64,000 nucleotides of DNA from Streptacidiphilus pinicola (GTDB lineage: Bacteria > Actinomycetota > Actinomycetes > Streptomycetales > Streptomycetaceae), in the NCBI RefSeq assembly GCF_003258295.1, contig NZ_QKYN01000110.1, forward strand, positions 17,916 to 81,915, read 5' to 3'. The notes below the pieces were generated by a model, which had not been told where the DNA came from, did no database searches, and saw nothing but the letters and a program-made list of their open reading frames with translations. Shown here piece after piece: positions 19,454 through 27,861 of this stretch (the first letter of the stretch is position 1; each line of letters starts with the position of its first letter). A program made the translations under genes and the position numbers.

Positions 19454-20410
19454 ATGTCGTTCAACCCAACCGGCCCGTCCGGCGGTCCCGTCCCGGGACC
19501 CGGCCCGGGGCCGCTCCCGGGCGCGATGCCCGGTGCTGTCCCAGGCCCGATGCCCGGCCAGGTGCCCGGTGCGATGCCAGGCCCCTACCCGGGGCAGCCG
19601 CCGACCGGCGGACCGGGACGGTCCGTCGGCGGAGCGCCGCCGGTCGCGCTGATCGGGGCCGGGGCGATGCTGCTGCTGGAGGCGGTGCTCCTGCTGCTCA
19701 CCCTGGTCTCGGCGCAGAGCCCGGGGCAGTCGCTGCTCGGCCTCTTCGGGCTGAGCGACCACTGGGCGATCGACGCCCCGACCCAGTTCACCTCCGGTGA
19801 CATCGCGACCTGCGCCGTACTGGTCGCCGGGATCATCGGCCTCCAAGGTGGGCGCACCTGGGGCCGCCCGGTGATCATGGCGACGATGGGCCTGGTCGCC
19901 TACCCGATGGCGACGCTGCTGCTGTCGCAGGTGGTCAGCAGCGAGGGGAGGCACTACCTCACGGAGGGTCACAACCTCTGGTTCAACCTGCTGGTGCTGG
20001 TCGAGCTCTTCGTCGCCGCCGGCACACTCGCGGCCGGCCTCGCGACCTCACGCAGCGGCGCGCCCGCGGCTGCCGCATCCGGCCCGGCTGCGATGCCCGG
20101 GCCGGTGCCGGGTCAGGCGCCCGTACCGGGCCAGGGGCAGCCGTTCCCGCAGCAGCAGCCCGCGCCGGGCTACGCGCCGCCGCAGGGTCAGCCGGGCTAC
20201 CCCGCGCAGCCGATGCCGCAGCAGCCCGCGCCGGGCTACGCGCCGCCGCAGGGTCAGCCGGGCCCCGGCTACTCCCCGCCGCCGGTGCCACCCCAGGCCG
20301 GCCCGGGCCGGCAGCCCTCCCCGGCGCAGGACAACGTGGCCTACCAGCCGACCCAGTACGCCCCCCGCCCCGGCCAGCCGGGTCAGCCCCCGGCCCAGCC
20401 CGGCGCCTGA
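19454..20410 (+). CDS. Four-helix membrane protein with Pro/Gly-rich ends
   Basis: 318 residues. The first 55 are built of PGxxPG-type repeats (for example PGAMPGAVPGPMPGQVPG). Four hydrophobic segments follow (VALIGAGAMLLLEAVLLLLT; IATCAVLVAGIIGLQ; VIMATMGLVAYPMATLLL; FNLLVLVELFVAAGTLAAG). The C-terminal 110 residues are again repetitive, with two near-identical QQPAPGYAPPQGQPG blocks. GGAGAGG precedes the ATG. Such proteins in streptomycetes are often annotated as hypothetical; the disordered tails suggest protein contacts at the membrane. Function unknown. Confidence 0.75.
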   Translation: MSFNPTGPSGGPVPGPGPGPLPGAMPGAVPGPMPGQVPGAMPGPYPGQPPTGGPGRSVGGAPPVALIGAGAMLLLEAVLLLLTLVSAQSPGQSLLGLFGLSDHWAIDAPTQFTSGDIATCAVLVAGIIGLQGGRTWGRPVIMATMGLVAYPMATLLLSQVVSSEGRHYLTEGHNLWFNLLVLVELFVAAGTLAAGLATSRSGAPAAAASGPAAMPGPVPGQAPVPGQGQPFPQQQPAPGYAPPQGQPGYPAQPMPQQPAPGYAPPQGQPGPGYSPPPVPPQAGPGRQPSPAQDNVAYQPTQYAPRPGQPGQPPAQPGA

Positions 20411-20488
20411 GGCATCTTCACACGCTCGCGTCGCCCTCCACCTCCACCTGCGCAGGGGCCTCCCGGTGCAGGTGGAGAGTGCGCCCGT

Positions 20489-20512
20489 CGCCCGCCACCC
20501 GGGTGGCGGGCG
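20489..20512. terminator. 24-bp perfect palindrome, probable terminator
   Basis: CGCCCGCCACCC joined directly to its complement, in the 200-nt space between the convergent membrane-protein gene and the AraC-type gene. Confidence 0.6.
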
Positions 20513-20610
20513 GGCGCCGGGAGAGAACCCCGACCGAGGCGCCCACCAGGTTGGTCCGCCCTCGAACAACGGGTTTCGTCAGCGCCGCGTCCCTGACGCC
20601 GTGGAGGCCG

Positions 20611-21381
20611 CTACCGGTCCGCGACACGGTACGACGTCGGCGGCCGGCCGAGCAGGCGACCGAAGGCGGCGGTGTAGGCGGCGGGGTTGTCGTAGCCCAG
20701 GCGGGACGCGATGCGGGTGACGGGCTCGCCCGCCGCGAGCGGGCCGAGCGAGTGCAGGATGCAGGCGCGCTGCCGCCACTGCGCGAAGCCGAGTCCCGTG
20801 CCGCGCCGGAACAGCCGGGCCAGCGTGCGCTCGCTGACGCTGAGTTCCGCGCACCAGCGCGCCGGGGCGTCGTGGATGTGCGGCTGCCGCAGGAACTGCT
20901 CACACAGGCGGCGCAGGCGCGGATCCGCGGGCAGCGGCAGGTCCAGGGGGAGAGGCGTCAGGCTCCGCAGCTCGTGCAGGATCAGGGCGACGACCGCCGC
21001 GTCGCGGCTGTGCTCCGGGTAGCGCGGTTCCACCTCGACGGCAGCGAGGATCAGTGCGCGGAGCAGCGCCGAGACGTCGACCACCTGACAGCGGGCCGGG
21101 AACCACGGCACGGCCGACGGCTCGATGTAGAGGCTGCGGGTGCTGACGCCCGTCATCGCGACCTGGTGGGCGACGGTCGGCGGGATCAGCACCGCGCGGG
21201 CGGTCGGCACGGTCCAGGCGCCCTCGGCGGTCTCCACGTGCATCAGGCCGGTGGCCGCGTACAGCACTTGGGCGCGGCGGTGCTCGTGCCAGGGGAGCAG
21301 GTGGTCCGGCGGGTAGTCGGTGCCGATGGCCACGACGGCCCGGTCGAGGCCGTCGACCTCGGCGATCGGGATGTTGCGCAC
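20611..21381 (-). CDS. AraC-family transcriptional regulator with cupin sensor domain
   Basis: 256 residues. The N-terminal cupin-type ligand domain has HEHRRAQVLYAATGLMHVETAEGAW and LIPPTVAHQVAM. The C-terminal double helix-turn-helix is RWCAELSVSERTLARLFRRGTGLGFAQWRQ and then RIASRLGYDNPAAYTAAFGRLLG. GTG start at 21381; only a weak ribosome site. It is divergent from the TauE/SafE-type exporter gene 100 nt away, a pairing typical of local regulators of small-molecule export. Confidence 0.88.
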   Translation of the reverse strand: MRNIPIAEVDGLDRAVVAIGTDYPPDHLLPWHEHRRAQVLYAATGLMHVETAEGAWTVPTARAVLIPPTVAHQVAMTGVSTRSLYIEPSAVPWFPARCQVVDVSALLRALILAAVEVEPRYPEHSRDAAVVALILHELRSLTPLPLDLPLPADPRLRRLCEQFLRQPHIHDAPARWCAELSVSERTLARLFRRGTGLGFAQWRQRACILHSLGPLAAGEPVTRIASRLGYDNPAAYTAAFGRLLGRPPTSYRVADR

Positions 21382-21483
21382 GTGCCGAGGCTACGCGTTC
21401 GCGCCAGGCAATGTCTGATGCGCGTAGGAGTATGGCAAACCATCGATTGCCCGACAGCAGCCGTGATCCCTAGCGTCGGAACC

Positions 21484-22299
21484 GTGCTGATCTCCTTCCT
21501 CACTCTCCTCTTCTTCGGCTGCCTGACCGGCGTCACGACCGTGCTGTTCGGATTCGGCGGCGGCTTCGTCACCGTCCCCGTCGTCTACGGCGTGCTGAGT
21601 CTGGACGGACGTCCAGGCGCGGACGCGATGCACGTCGCCGTGGCGACCTCCGCCGCGGTGATGGTCGTCAACGCCGGGGTCGCGGCGCTGGCCCAGTGGC
21701 GGCAGGGGCGGCTTCGGCGCGCCTACCTGTGGCCGCTGGCGGGCTTCGTCGCGCTGGGCGCTGCGGCCGGGGCGTGCGCGGCCGCGCTGATCGATGGCAC
21801 GGTGCTGCGCGTGCTCTTCGGCGTCTACCTGCTGGTGACGATCGGCGACAGCGTGCTGCGCCGGGGTTTCCTCACGGTCGCGCAGCCGGAACGGCCGCGA
21901 CCGCTGGGACGCCGCACGGTCACCCTCGGCGGCACCGGCATTGGCCTGGTGGCCGCCGGACTGGGAGTCGGCGGCAGCGTCATGACGGTGCCGCTGCTCC
22001 GTCGCCGCGGCCTGCCGATGGCGGAGGCGACGGCGATGGCCAACCCGCTCAGCGTCCCGGTCGCCGTGGCGGGCAGCCTCGTCTACGCCCTCGCCCCCGC
22101 AGGAGCAGCAGTCGGCACGGACCGCCTCGGCTTCGTCGACCTCGGCGCGGGCGCTGCCCTGCTGCTCGGCTCGCTGCCGACCATCGCCGTGCTGCGCCGC
22201 GTCACCGGCCGCGTGCCCGACCGGATCCACTCGGTCGCCTACGTGGCGCTGCTCCTGGTCGTGCTCGCCGTGATGCTGCTGCTGGGTGTCAACGCTTGA
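21484..22299 (+). CDS. TauE/SafE-family membrane exporter
   Basis: 271 residues, about eight membrane segments. The duplicated glycine-rich signatures of the family are seen: FGFGGGFVTVPVVYG near residue 22 and GLGVGGSVMTVPLLRRRGLPMAEA near 160, each opening a half of the protein. It begins with GTG at 21484 (MLISFLTLLFFGCLTG); a GTG seven codons earlier is possible. The family moves sulfite, sulfoacetate or other organic anions out of the cell. Regulation by the divergent AraC protein is inferred. Its last 11 nt overlap the end of the convergent methyltransferase gene. Confidence 0.85.
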   Translation: MLISFLTLLFFGCLTGVTTVLFGFGGGFVTVPVVYGVLSLDGRPGADAMHVAVATSAAVMVVNAGVAALAQWRQGRLRRAYLWPLAGFVALGAAAGACAAALIDGTVLRVLFGVYLLVTIGDSVLRRGFLTVAQPERPRPLGRRTVTLGGTGIGLVAAGLGVGGSVMTVPLLRRRGLPMAEATAMANPLSVPVAVAGSLVYALAPAGAAVGTDRLGFVDLGAGAALLLGSLPTIAVLRRVTGRVPDRIHSVAYVALLLVVLAVMLLLGVNA

Positions 22300-23140
22300 C
22301 GCCGACGCCGCCCAGGAAGCCGCGGGAGGCACGGAGCTCGCCGACGGAGGCGTCCGCGCCCCAGGCCGCGCACGGGACCAGGCCGGGTGCGAGCAGGTCC
22401 AGGCCGTCGAAGAACTCCTCGATGGCCGGCAAGGGGCGCGGGCTGAGCCGGTCCACCATCTCGCGGTAGAGCGCGACGACCTCGAGCGCACGCTCGCGGT
22501 CCTCCTCGCCGACCCACTGCGACTCGTGGCAGAGGTGGCTGACGACCAGCCGGCTGCCCGGCGCCAGCGGGTCCAGCAAGCGGCGCACCACGGCGTGCGG
22601 CTCGTCGCCTTCGGCGACGAAGTGGAGCACCGCGCCGAGCACCAGGGCCACCGGCTCGCCGTCGCCGATCAGTTCCGCGACCGCCGGGGCGGCCAGGAGC
22701 TCCTCGGGCCGGCGCAGGTCGGCCTGGACCACCGCCGTCCCCGGCTCGCCGGGGTGCGCGGCGAGCGCGCGGGCGTGGGTGACCACCAGCGGGTCCCGGT
22801 CGACGTAGACGACGCGCGCGTCGGGCCGTACCTCGCGGGCGACCTCATGGGTGTTGTCCGGTGCCGGGATGCCAGTGCCGACGTCCAGGAACCGGGTGAT
22901 CCCGGCCTCCGCCGCGCTGCGGACGCTGCGCGCGAGGAAGGCCCGGTTGAGGCGCATCGCGTCCCGGCTCTCCGGGACCAGCCGGGTCAGGGCCTGTGCG
23001 GCCTCGCGGTCGACCGCGAAGTGGTCCTTGCCGCCGATCAGGTAGTTGTAGATCCTTGCCGGATGCGGTCTGTCCAGATCGAGGGCGGCTGAGGGCGCAC
23101 TCGTGCCCTCGTCGCCCGGCCAGGTGGACTGTCGTCCCAT
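22289..23140 (-). CDS. SAM-dependent methyltransferase, DUF574 family (second copy)
   Basis: 283 residues, paralogue of 6211-7032. It has the same signature [26 protein letters not shown]-site [35 protein letters not shown] and LGAVLHFV. The start at 23140 lies behind a GC-rich region with only a weak ribosome site. The minus frame is open far beyond this start, but upstream codons have no family similarity and lie opposite the transporter gene. Confidence 0.87.
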   Translation of the reverse strand: MGRQSTWPGDEGTSAPSAALDLDRPHPARIYNYLIGGKDHFAVDREAAQALTRLVPESRDAMRLNRAFLARSVRSAAEAGITRFLDVGTGIPAPDNTHEVAREVRPDARVVYVDRDPLVVTHARALAAHPGEPGTAVVQADLRRPEELLAAPAVAELIGDGEPVALVLGAVLHFVAEGDEPHAVVRRLLDPLAPGSRLVVSHLCHESQWVGEEDRERALEVVALYREMVDRLSPRPLPAIEEFFDGLDLLAPGLVPCAAWGADASVGELRASRGFLGGVGVKR

Positions 23141-23335
23141 CTCGGAGCCCCCGTTCCCCGTTCCCACCCCCGGCCGCATCGCGCGCGGACAGGGCATGTG
23201 GGAACCACCGTACGCGTCCCGAACACCGCTGCGCCGAAGAACGCGGACGAACGGTCGGGAGGCGAACAGACGCACCGTCACCGTCCCGGCGTGCCGGGCT
23301 GGCGCCCGCACGACCCCGGTGTGAGGCTTTCGTCC

Positions 23336-25405
23336 ATGAGCACCGTCGCCGAAACGCCGCAGGCCGCCGCCCCGCCCTTGCTCGACGTGCGTCAGCGCAA
23401 CATCGTCTTCGGGACGATCGTGCTGGGCATGCTGCTGGCGGCGCTCGACCAGACCATCGTCGGCACCGCGTTGCCCACGATCGTCGCGGACCTCGGCGGC
23501 GCCGCGCACATGTCCTGGGTGGTGACCTCCTACCTGCTGGCCGAGACGGTCAGCACGGCGCTGGTCGGCAAGTTCGGCGACCTGTTCGGGCGCAAGTTGA
23601 TCTTCCAGACCTCGGCGATCGTCTTCATCACGGGCTCGTTCTTCTGCGGGTTCGCCACCAACATGGGGCTGCTGATCGGCTGGCGGGCGCTGCAGGGCAT
23701 CGGCGCGGGCGGGCTCATGGTCACCTCCATGGCGCTGATCGCCGACGTGATCCCGCTGCGCGAGCGTGGCAAGTACCAGGGCGCGATCGGCGCCGTCTTC
23801 GGCGTCGCCACCGTGATCGGGCCGCTGCTCGGCGGGCTCTTCACCGACCACCTGTCCTGGCGCTGGGCCTTCTACGTCAACGTGCCGATCGCGATCGTGG
23901 TCGTCGCGGTGGCGGCGCGCACCATCCCGTCGGTCCGCTCGGCGGCGAGGCCGATCGTCGACTACCTGGGCATCACCCTCGTCGCCGTCGGCGCGAGCGC
24001 GCTGATCCTGGCGACCAGCTGGGGCGGCAACGAGTACCCGTGGGGCTCGGGCACGATCGTCGGGCTCTTCGTCGTCGGCGCGATCGCGCTCGCGCTGTTC
24101 GCCTACGTCGAGACGCGGGCGGCGGAGCCGATGCTGCCGATGCGGCTGTTCCGCAACCCGGTCTTCGCCGTCTGCACAGTGCTGAGCTTCATCGTCGGTT
24201 TCGCCATGCTCGGCGCGATGACGTTCCTGCCGACCTATCTGCAGTACGTGGACGGCGTCTCCGCGACCGAGTCCGGGCTGCGGATGCTGCCGATGGTCGC
24301 CGGGCTCTTCCTCGCCTCGATCACCAGCGGCAACGTCGTCAGCAAGACCGGCCAGTACCGCTTCTTCCCGATCGCCGGGTCGCTGGTGATGGCCGTCGGG
24401 CTGTGGCTGCTGTCGCTGATGAAGCCGAGCACCGGGGTCTGGCTCAGCTCGCTCTACATGTTCGTGCTCGGTGTGGGCATCGGGCTGTCCATGCAGGTGC
24501 TCACCATCGCCGTGCAGAACACCGTCGACTACGCCGACCTCGGCACCTCGACCTCCGGCGTCACCTTCTTCCGCACGCTGGGCAGTTCCTTCGGTACCGC
24601 GGTGTTCGGCACCATCTACGCCAACACGCTCAAGACCAACCTCGTCGACGGCGTCGCCGCCTCCGCACGGCTGACCGGCGCCGACCCCGCCGCGCTGGCC
24701 AAGGCCGCGCAGAGCCCGCAGGGCCTGCACGCGCTGCCCAAGCTGCAGGCGGCGCCGATCGTCTCGGCCTACTCGGAGTCGCTGCACACGGTGTTCCTGT
24801 GGACCGTGCCGGTCGCGCTGCTCGGCTTCGTCGTCTCGCTCTTCCTCAAGCAGGTGAAACTGCGTGACACCGCGCGGTCGACCTCGACCGACGTCGGCGA
24901 GGGCTTCGCCCAGCCGACCGGCGCGGACTCGGGGCGGCAGCTGGAGTACGCGGTCTGCAAGATCATCTCCGGGGTGGACCTGGACACCGCCCGGCAGATC
25001 GTCCGCGACTCCGGTGCGGACGTCGACATCGCCGGAGCCTGGGCGCTGATGGAGGTCGACGGCCTGACACGGACGGTGGGCCACGCCCGGGTCGGCCTGA
25101 TCGCCGCCCGCAAGCGCCTCCCGCCGGAGGTCCTCGACCCGGTCTTCGACCGTATGGTCGCCGAGGGCTACCTGACGCGCAGCCACGACTTCCTCGACCA
25201 CACCCAGGCCGGCGCCCAACAGGTCGACACCCTCTCCGCCGCCTGGTCCGACTGGCTGGGCGCGAAGCTGGCCGAGGACCTCGGCCGCCCCGGCGGCGCG
25301 GAACTGCGCACCGCCGTCGACGCCATCGCCAAGCGCCTCCTGGTCGAGGACCTCGCCCACGGCCTGCCCCAGGGCCGCGCGACCGCGGCCGTGCGGGCCG
25401 CGTAG
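23336..25405 (+). CDS. DHA2-family MFS drug efflux transporter with C-terminal extension
   Basis: 689 residues. The first 500 are a 14-helix DHA2 (EmrB/QacA) transporter: motif [12 protein letters not shown], motif D1-like [21 protein letters not shown], and motif [27 protein letters not shown]. The last 170 residues (from about [17 protein letters not shown]) are soluble and helical, with [27 protein letters not shown] and [20 protein letters not shown], resembling a winged-helix-like cytoplasmic domain that some actinobacterial DHA2 pumps carry. Proton-driven export of lipophilic compounds is the family role; substrate unknown. No regulator gene is adjacent. Confidence 0.88.
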   Translation: MSTVAETPQAAAPPLLDVRQRNIVFGTIVLGMLLAALDQTIVGTALPTIVADLGGAAHMSWVVTSYLLAETVSTALVGKFGDLFGRKLIFQTSAIVFITGSFFCGFATNMGLLIGWRALQGIGAGGLMVTSMALIADVIPLRERGKYQGAIGAVFGVATVIGPLLGGLFTDHLSWRWAFYVNVPIAIVVVAVAARTIPSVRSAARPIVDYLGITLVAVGASALILATSWGGNEYPWGSGTIVGLFVVGAIALALFAYVETRAAEPMLPMRLFRNPVFAVCTVLSFIVGFAMLGAMTFLPTYLQYVDGVSATESGLRMLPMVAGLFLASITSGNVVSKTGQYRFFPIAGSLVMAVGLWLLSLMKPSTGVWLSSLYMFVLGVGIGLSMQVLTIAVQNTVDYADLGTSTSGVTFFRTLGSSFGTAVFGTIYANTLKTNLVDGVAASARLTGADPAALAKAAQSPQGLHALPKLQAAPIVSAYSESLHTVFLWTVPVALLGFVVSLFLKQVKLRDTARSTSTDVGEGFAQPTGADSGRQLEYAVCKIISGVDLDTARQIVRDSGADVDIAGAWALMEVDGLTRTVGHARVGLIAARKRLPPEVLDPVFDRMVAEGYLTRSHDFLDHTQAGAQQVDTLSAAWSDWLGAKLAEDLGRPGGAELRTAVDAIAKRLLVEDLAHGLPQGRATAAVRAA

Positions 25406-25418
25406 GCCCTGGCCGGTC

Positions 25419-26255
25419 CTACACCTTGCGGCGGTGCATCCACTTGTGCCACGCCGTCGCCTCCGAGCTGTGCCCGTTGCGGCGGAACGCCTGCTGCATG
25501 GGGACGTTGAGGGTGTCGGTGTCCGACAGGACGGCGTGGAGGCCGAGCTCCCTGGCCGTCCGGTTGGCCAGCCGCAGCAGCGCGTCGGCGTGTCCGCGGC
25601 CCCGGTGGCCGGGGTGCACGCCGATGTAGGTGATCGTCCCCACGCCCGGGTCGAACTCGCCGACGCTGACGAAGCCGACCGCTTCCCCCGCCGGGTCCTC
25701 GGCCAGCAGCCAGGTCGAGTCGCGACAGTGCCACAGGAAGGCGGCGGCCCAGGCGTCGGCGCCCATGGCGGCCATGGCGTCCGCGTCGATCCGGTCCAGC
25801 GTGCCGACCGAACACGCGGCGACGAGGTCGGCGAAGCGTTCCTCGCCGACCTCGGACAGCGGCCGCGCGGTGACGCCCTCAGGAGCGGGCAGGTCGAGAC
25901 CCTCGTCCTCCCACCAGAACCCCTCCTTCTCCTGCCACAGCTCGAAACCGAAGGACTCGAACAGGGCGATCCGCTCGGCCGGTTCGGCGTGCACGTCGGC
26001 GTTGGTCGCGGCGTTGAGCACCTGGCCCGGTTCGGCGGCCGCGACGACCGCGTCCAGCACCCGTCGGGCGGCGTCCAGCCGGCCCGCCTCCCAGCGCAGG
26101 TTGACCAGGCGTCCGGTCTCGTCGCCCATCCAGGAGCGCGCCAGCAGCTCGCCCTGGGCCACCGCAGCCCCGCCCTGCTCGGCGACGAACGGGGAGCGGG
26201 CCCCGAGCGGGTTCCCGTCGACGACGTCGTCCAGCCGCCTGATCGTGATCACCAT
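25419..26255 (-). CDS. Two-domain GNAT acetyltransferase
   Basis: 278 residues. The C-terminal GNAT fold is clear: GEAVGFVSVGEFDPGVGTITYIGVHPGHRGRGHADALLRLA is the core with the acetyl-CoA loop HRGRGHA, followed by DTDTLNVPMQQAFRRNGH. The N-terminal half (QGELLARSWMGDETGRLVNL, IALFESFGFEL) looks like a degenerate second GNAT unit. It lies 54 nt downstream of the aminotransferase-like gene on the same strand and may be co-transcribed. Substrate unknown. Confidence 0.82.
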   Translation of the reverse strand: MVITIRRLDDVVDGNPLGARSPFVAEQGGAAVAQGELLARSWMGDETGRLVNLRWEAGRLDAARRVLDAVVAAAEPGQVLNAATNADVHAEPAERIALFESFGFELWQEKEGFWWEDEGLDLPAPEGVTARPLSEVGEERFADLVAACSVGTLDRIDADAMAAMGADAWAAAFLWHCRDSTWLLAEDPAGEAVGFVSVGEFDPGVGTITYIGVHPGHRGRGHADALLRLANRTARELGLHAVLSDTDTLNVPMQQAFRRNGHSSEATAWHKWMHRRKV

Positions 26256-26309
26256 CCGGCGATGCTCTCACAGCGCAACCACGGCAGAACGGCGCAGATG
26301 GAGGCGGAC

Positions 26310-27761
26310 TCAGCAGCGCAGACGGGGTCGGAGCCGGACGGCGGCGTCGGCGGCGGGCCGGTCGCGGTAGGTGTCCTCGACGAAGAGCAGGAAGACCGCG
26401 AGATCCTCGGGGGAGGAGGCGATGCCGAGGGAGACCCGGACCGCTCCGCCCGAGGGCAGACCCAGCCGGGTCAGGTAGTCGTCCAAGGTGCCCGACATCC
26501 GCCCGACGGTGCGTCCGCGCAGCAGCCGGCGCGAGATGGCGAACGCCTCCTCGCCCGCGCCCGGATTGCAGAAGCAGCCGGTGCGCAGCGAGATGCCGCA
26601 GGCCGTGGAGTCCCGGCCGACCGCGCGCTCGTCGACGACCCGCCCCTGCGGGTCGAGCACGTTGAGCGCGATCGTGCCGCCGCGGCGCTCGGTGTCCTCG
26701 GGGCCGTAGACGCGCACCAGCGGCCGGCCGCCCGAGTGCCGCAGGGAGCGCAGCCCCGTCAGGAGCCGCCCGGTGAGGTCGCTGACGTGCGAGGAGATCG
26801 CGTCGAGGCCGACCGAGGCGATGTGGTCGAGCCCGGTGGCCACGTCCGGGATGGCCAGGAAGTTGAGCGTGCCGTCCTCGAACGCCGACTCGTCCTCGGC
26901 CATCCGGTGCCAGCCGCCCTCCGCGCTGACCACGTGGATCGTTCCGCCGGAGAACCACGGCCGGCGCAGCATGTCGAGCGAGTCGCGCCGGGCGACCAGG
27001 CAGCCGACGCCGGTCGGATAGCCGAAGACCTTGTACCAGCTGGCGGTGACGAAGTCCGGCTTGACCACCGAGAGGTCGAGCGACTGGGTGGGCAGGTAGG
27101 CCGCCGCGTCGAGCAGCACCGCGTAGCCCCGGTCGTGGGCGAGCTCGATCCACTCCAGCGGGTGCCGCACGCCCGTGAAGTTGCTCTGCGCCGGGTAGGC
27201 CAGCAGTCCGGCCCGGCCGCGGTCCTCCGGCCGCCGCGTCCGGCCGCCGTCGAGCGCGGCGGCCATCGCGTCGTCGCCGACGCGCAGGTCCGGGGTGCTG
27301 AACGGCACCTGGACCACGCGGGCGTGACCTGACCGGGCGAACTCGCGCAGGCCGTTGACCGAGTTGTGGTTGTCCAACGGCAGCACCAGTCGGCTGCCGC
27401 GCCGGAACGGGAAGGCCTCGCCCACCAGGCGGCAGGCGCCGGTCGCGTTGGCGGTGAAGATCGCCGCGTATTCGGCGGGATCGGCGTTGAGGTGCTCCAG
27501 CACCCGGGCCCGGGCCCGCTCGACCAGTTCGGTGGCGGCAGCCGAGGTGGGGTTGTCGGAGTGCGGATTGCCGTAGCACGCCCCGGTGATCCGGGCCTTG
27601 TGGGCCGCGAGTTGGGATCGGGCCGGGAGCCCGGCGCCGGTGTAGTCGAGGTAGGTGTGGCCGTGCTCGTCGAGGTAGCCGTACTCGTCCGCGCGCAGGC
27701 GCGCGAACCGCCCGGGGTCCGCGGATAAGCGGGCAGCCGTGGTCGTCCTGGTCTCGCTCAT
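26310..27761 (-). CDS. Class V aminotransferase, molybdenum-cofactor-sulfurase-like
   Basis: 483 residues. Fold type I PLP enzyme of class V. Seen: YLDYTGAGLPARSQLAAH and YGNPHSDNPTSAAATELVERAR (typical of MoCo sulfurase N-domains), DNHNSVNGLREFA, the PLP lysine Lys244 in ASWYKVFGYPTGVGCLV, and RTGCFCNPGAG with Cys396/Cys398 as candidate persulfide residues. It lacks the C-terminal MOSC domain of full MOCOS enzymes. It may mobilise sulfur from cysteine, for example for cofactor or thio-metabolite formation; this is inferred. No molybdoenzyme gene is nearby. It is divergent from an ABC transporter across 100 bp. Confidence 0.82.
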   Translation of the reverse strand: MSETRTTTAARLSADPGRFARLRADEYGYLDEHGHTYLDYTGAGLPARSQLAAHKARITGACYGNPHSDNPTSAAATELVERARARVLEHLNADPAEYAAIFTANATGACRLVGEAFPFRRGSRLVLPLDNHNSVNGLREFARSGHARVVQVPFSTPDLRVGDDAMAAALDGGRTRRPEDRGRAGLLAYPAQSNFTGVRHPLEWIELAHDRGYAVLLDAAAYLPTQSLDLSVVKPDFVTASWYKVFGYPTGVGCLVARRDSLDMLRRPWFSGGTIHVVSAEGGWHRMAEDESAFEDGTLNFLAIPDVATGLDHIASVGLDAISSHVSDLTGRLLTGLRSLRHSGGRPLVRVYGPEDTERRGGTIALNVLDPQGRVVDERAVGRDSTACGISLRTGCFCNPGAGEEAFAISRRLLRGRTVGRMSGTLDDYLTRLGLPSGGAVRVSLGIASSPEDLAVFLLFVEDTYRDRPAADAAVRLRPRLRC

Positions 27762-27861
27762 GTGTCAAATCCCCCGTGTCATCGCGGTGTTGACCGCTGT
27801 CCTACAGTGTGGACCGGGTCGGCCGGTGGCGACAGGGGGAGCGACTGTGAGGAGCCAGGGG

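Noticed and set aside
19454..20410. Pro/Gly repeats as a CRISPR-like or DNA repeat array
   Set aside because: Repeats are in frame, of unequal length, and encode a low-complexity protein tail.
22289..25360. 1023-residue minus-strand frame
   Set aside because: Only 22289-23140 has a recognisable protein; the rest is antisense to the DHA2 transporter and shows the low-complexity Arg/Gly/Asp/His composition of shadow frames.
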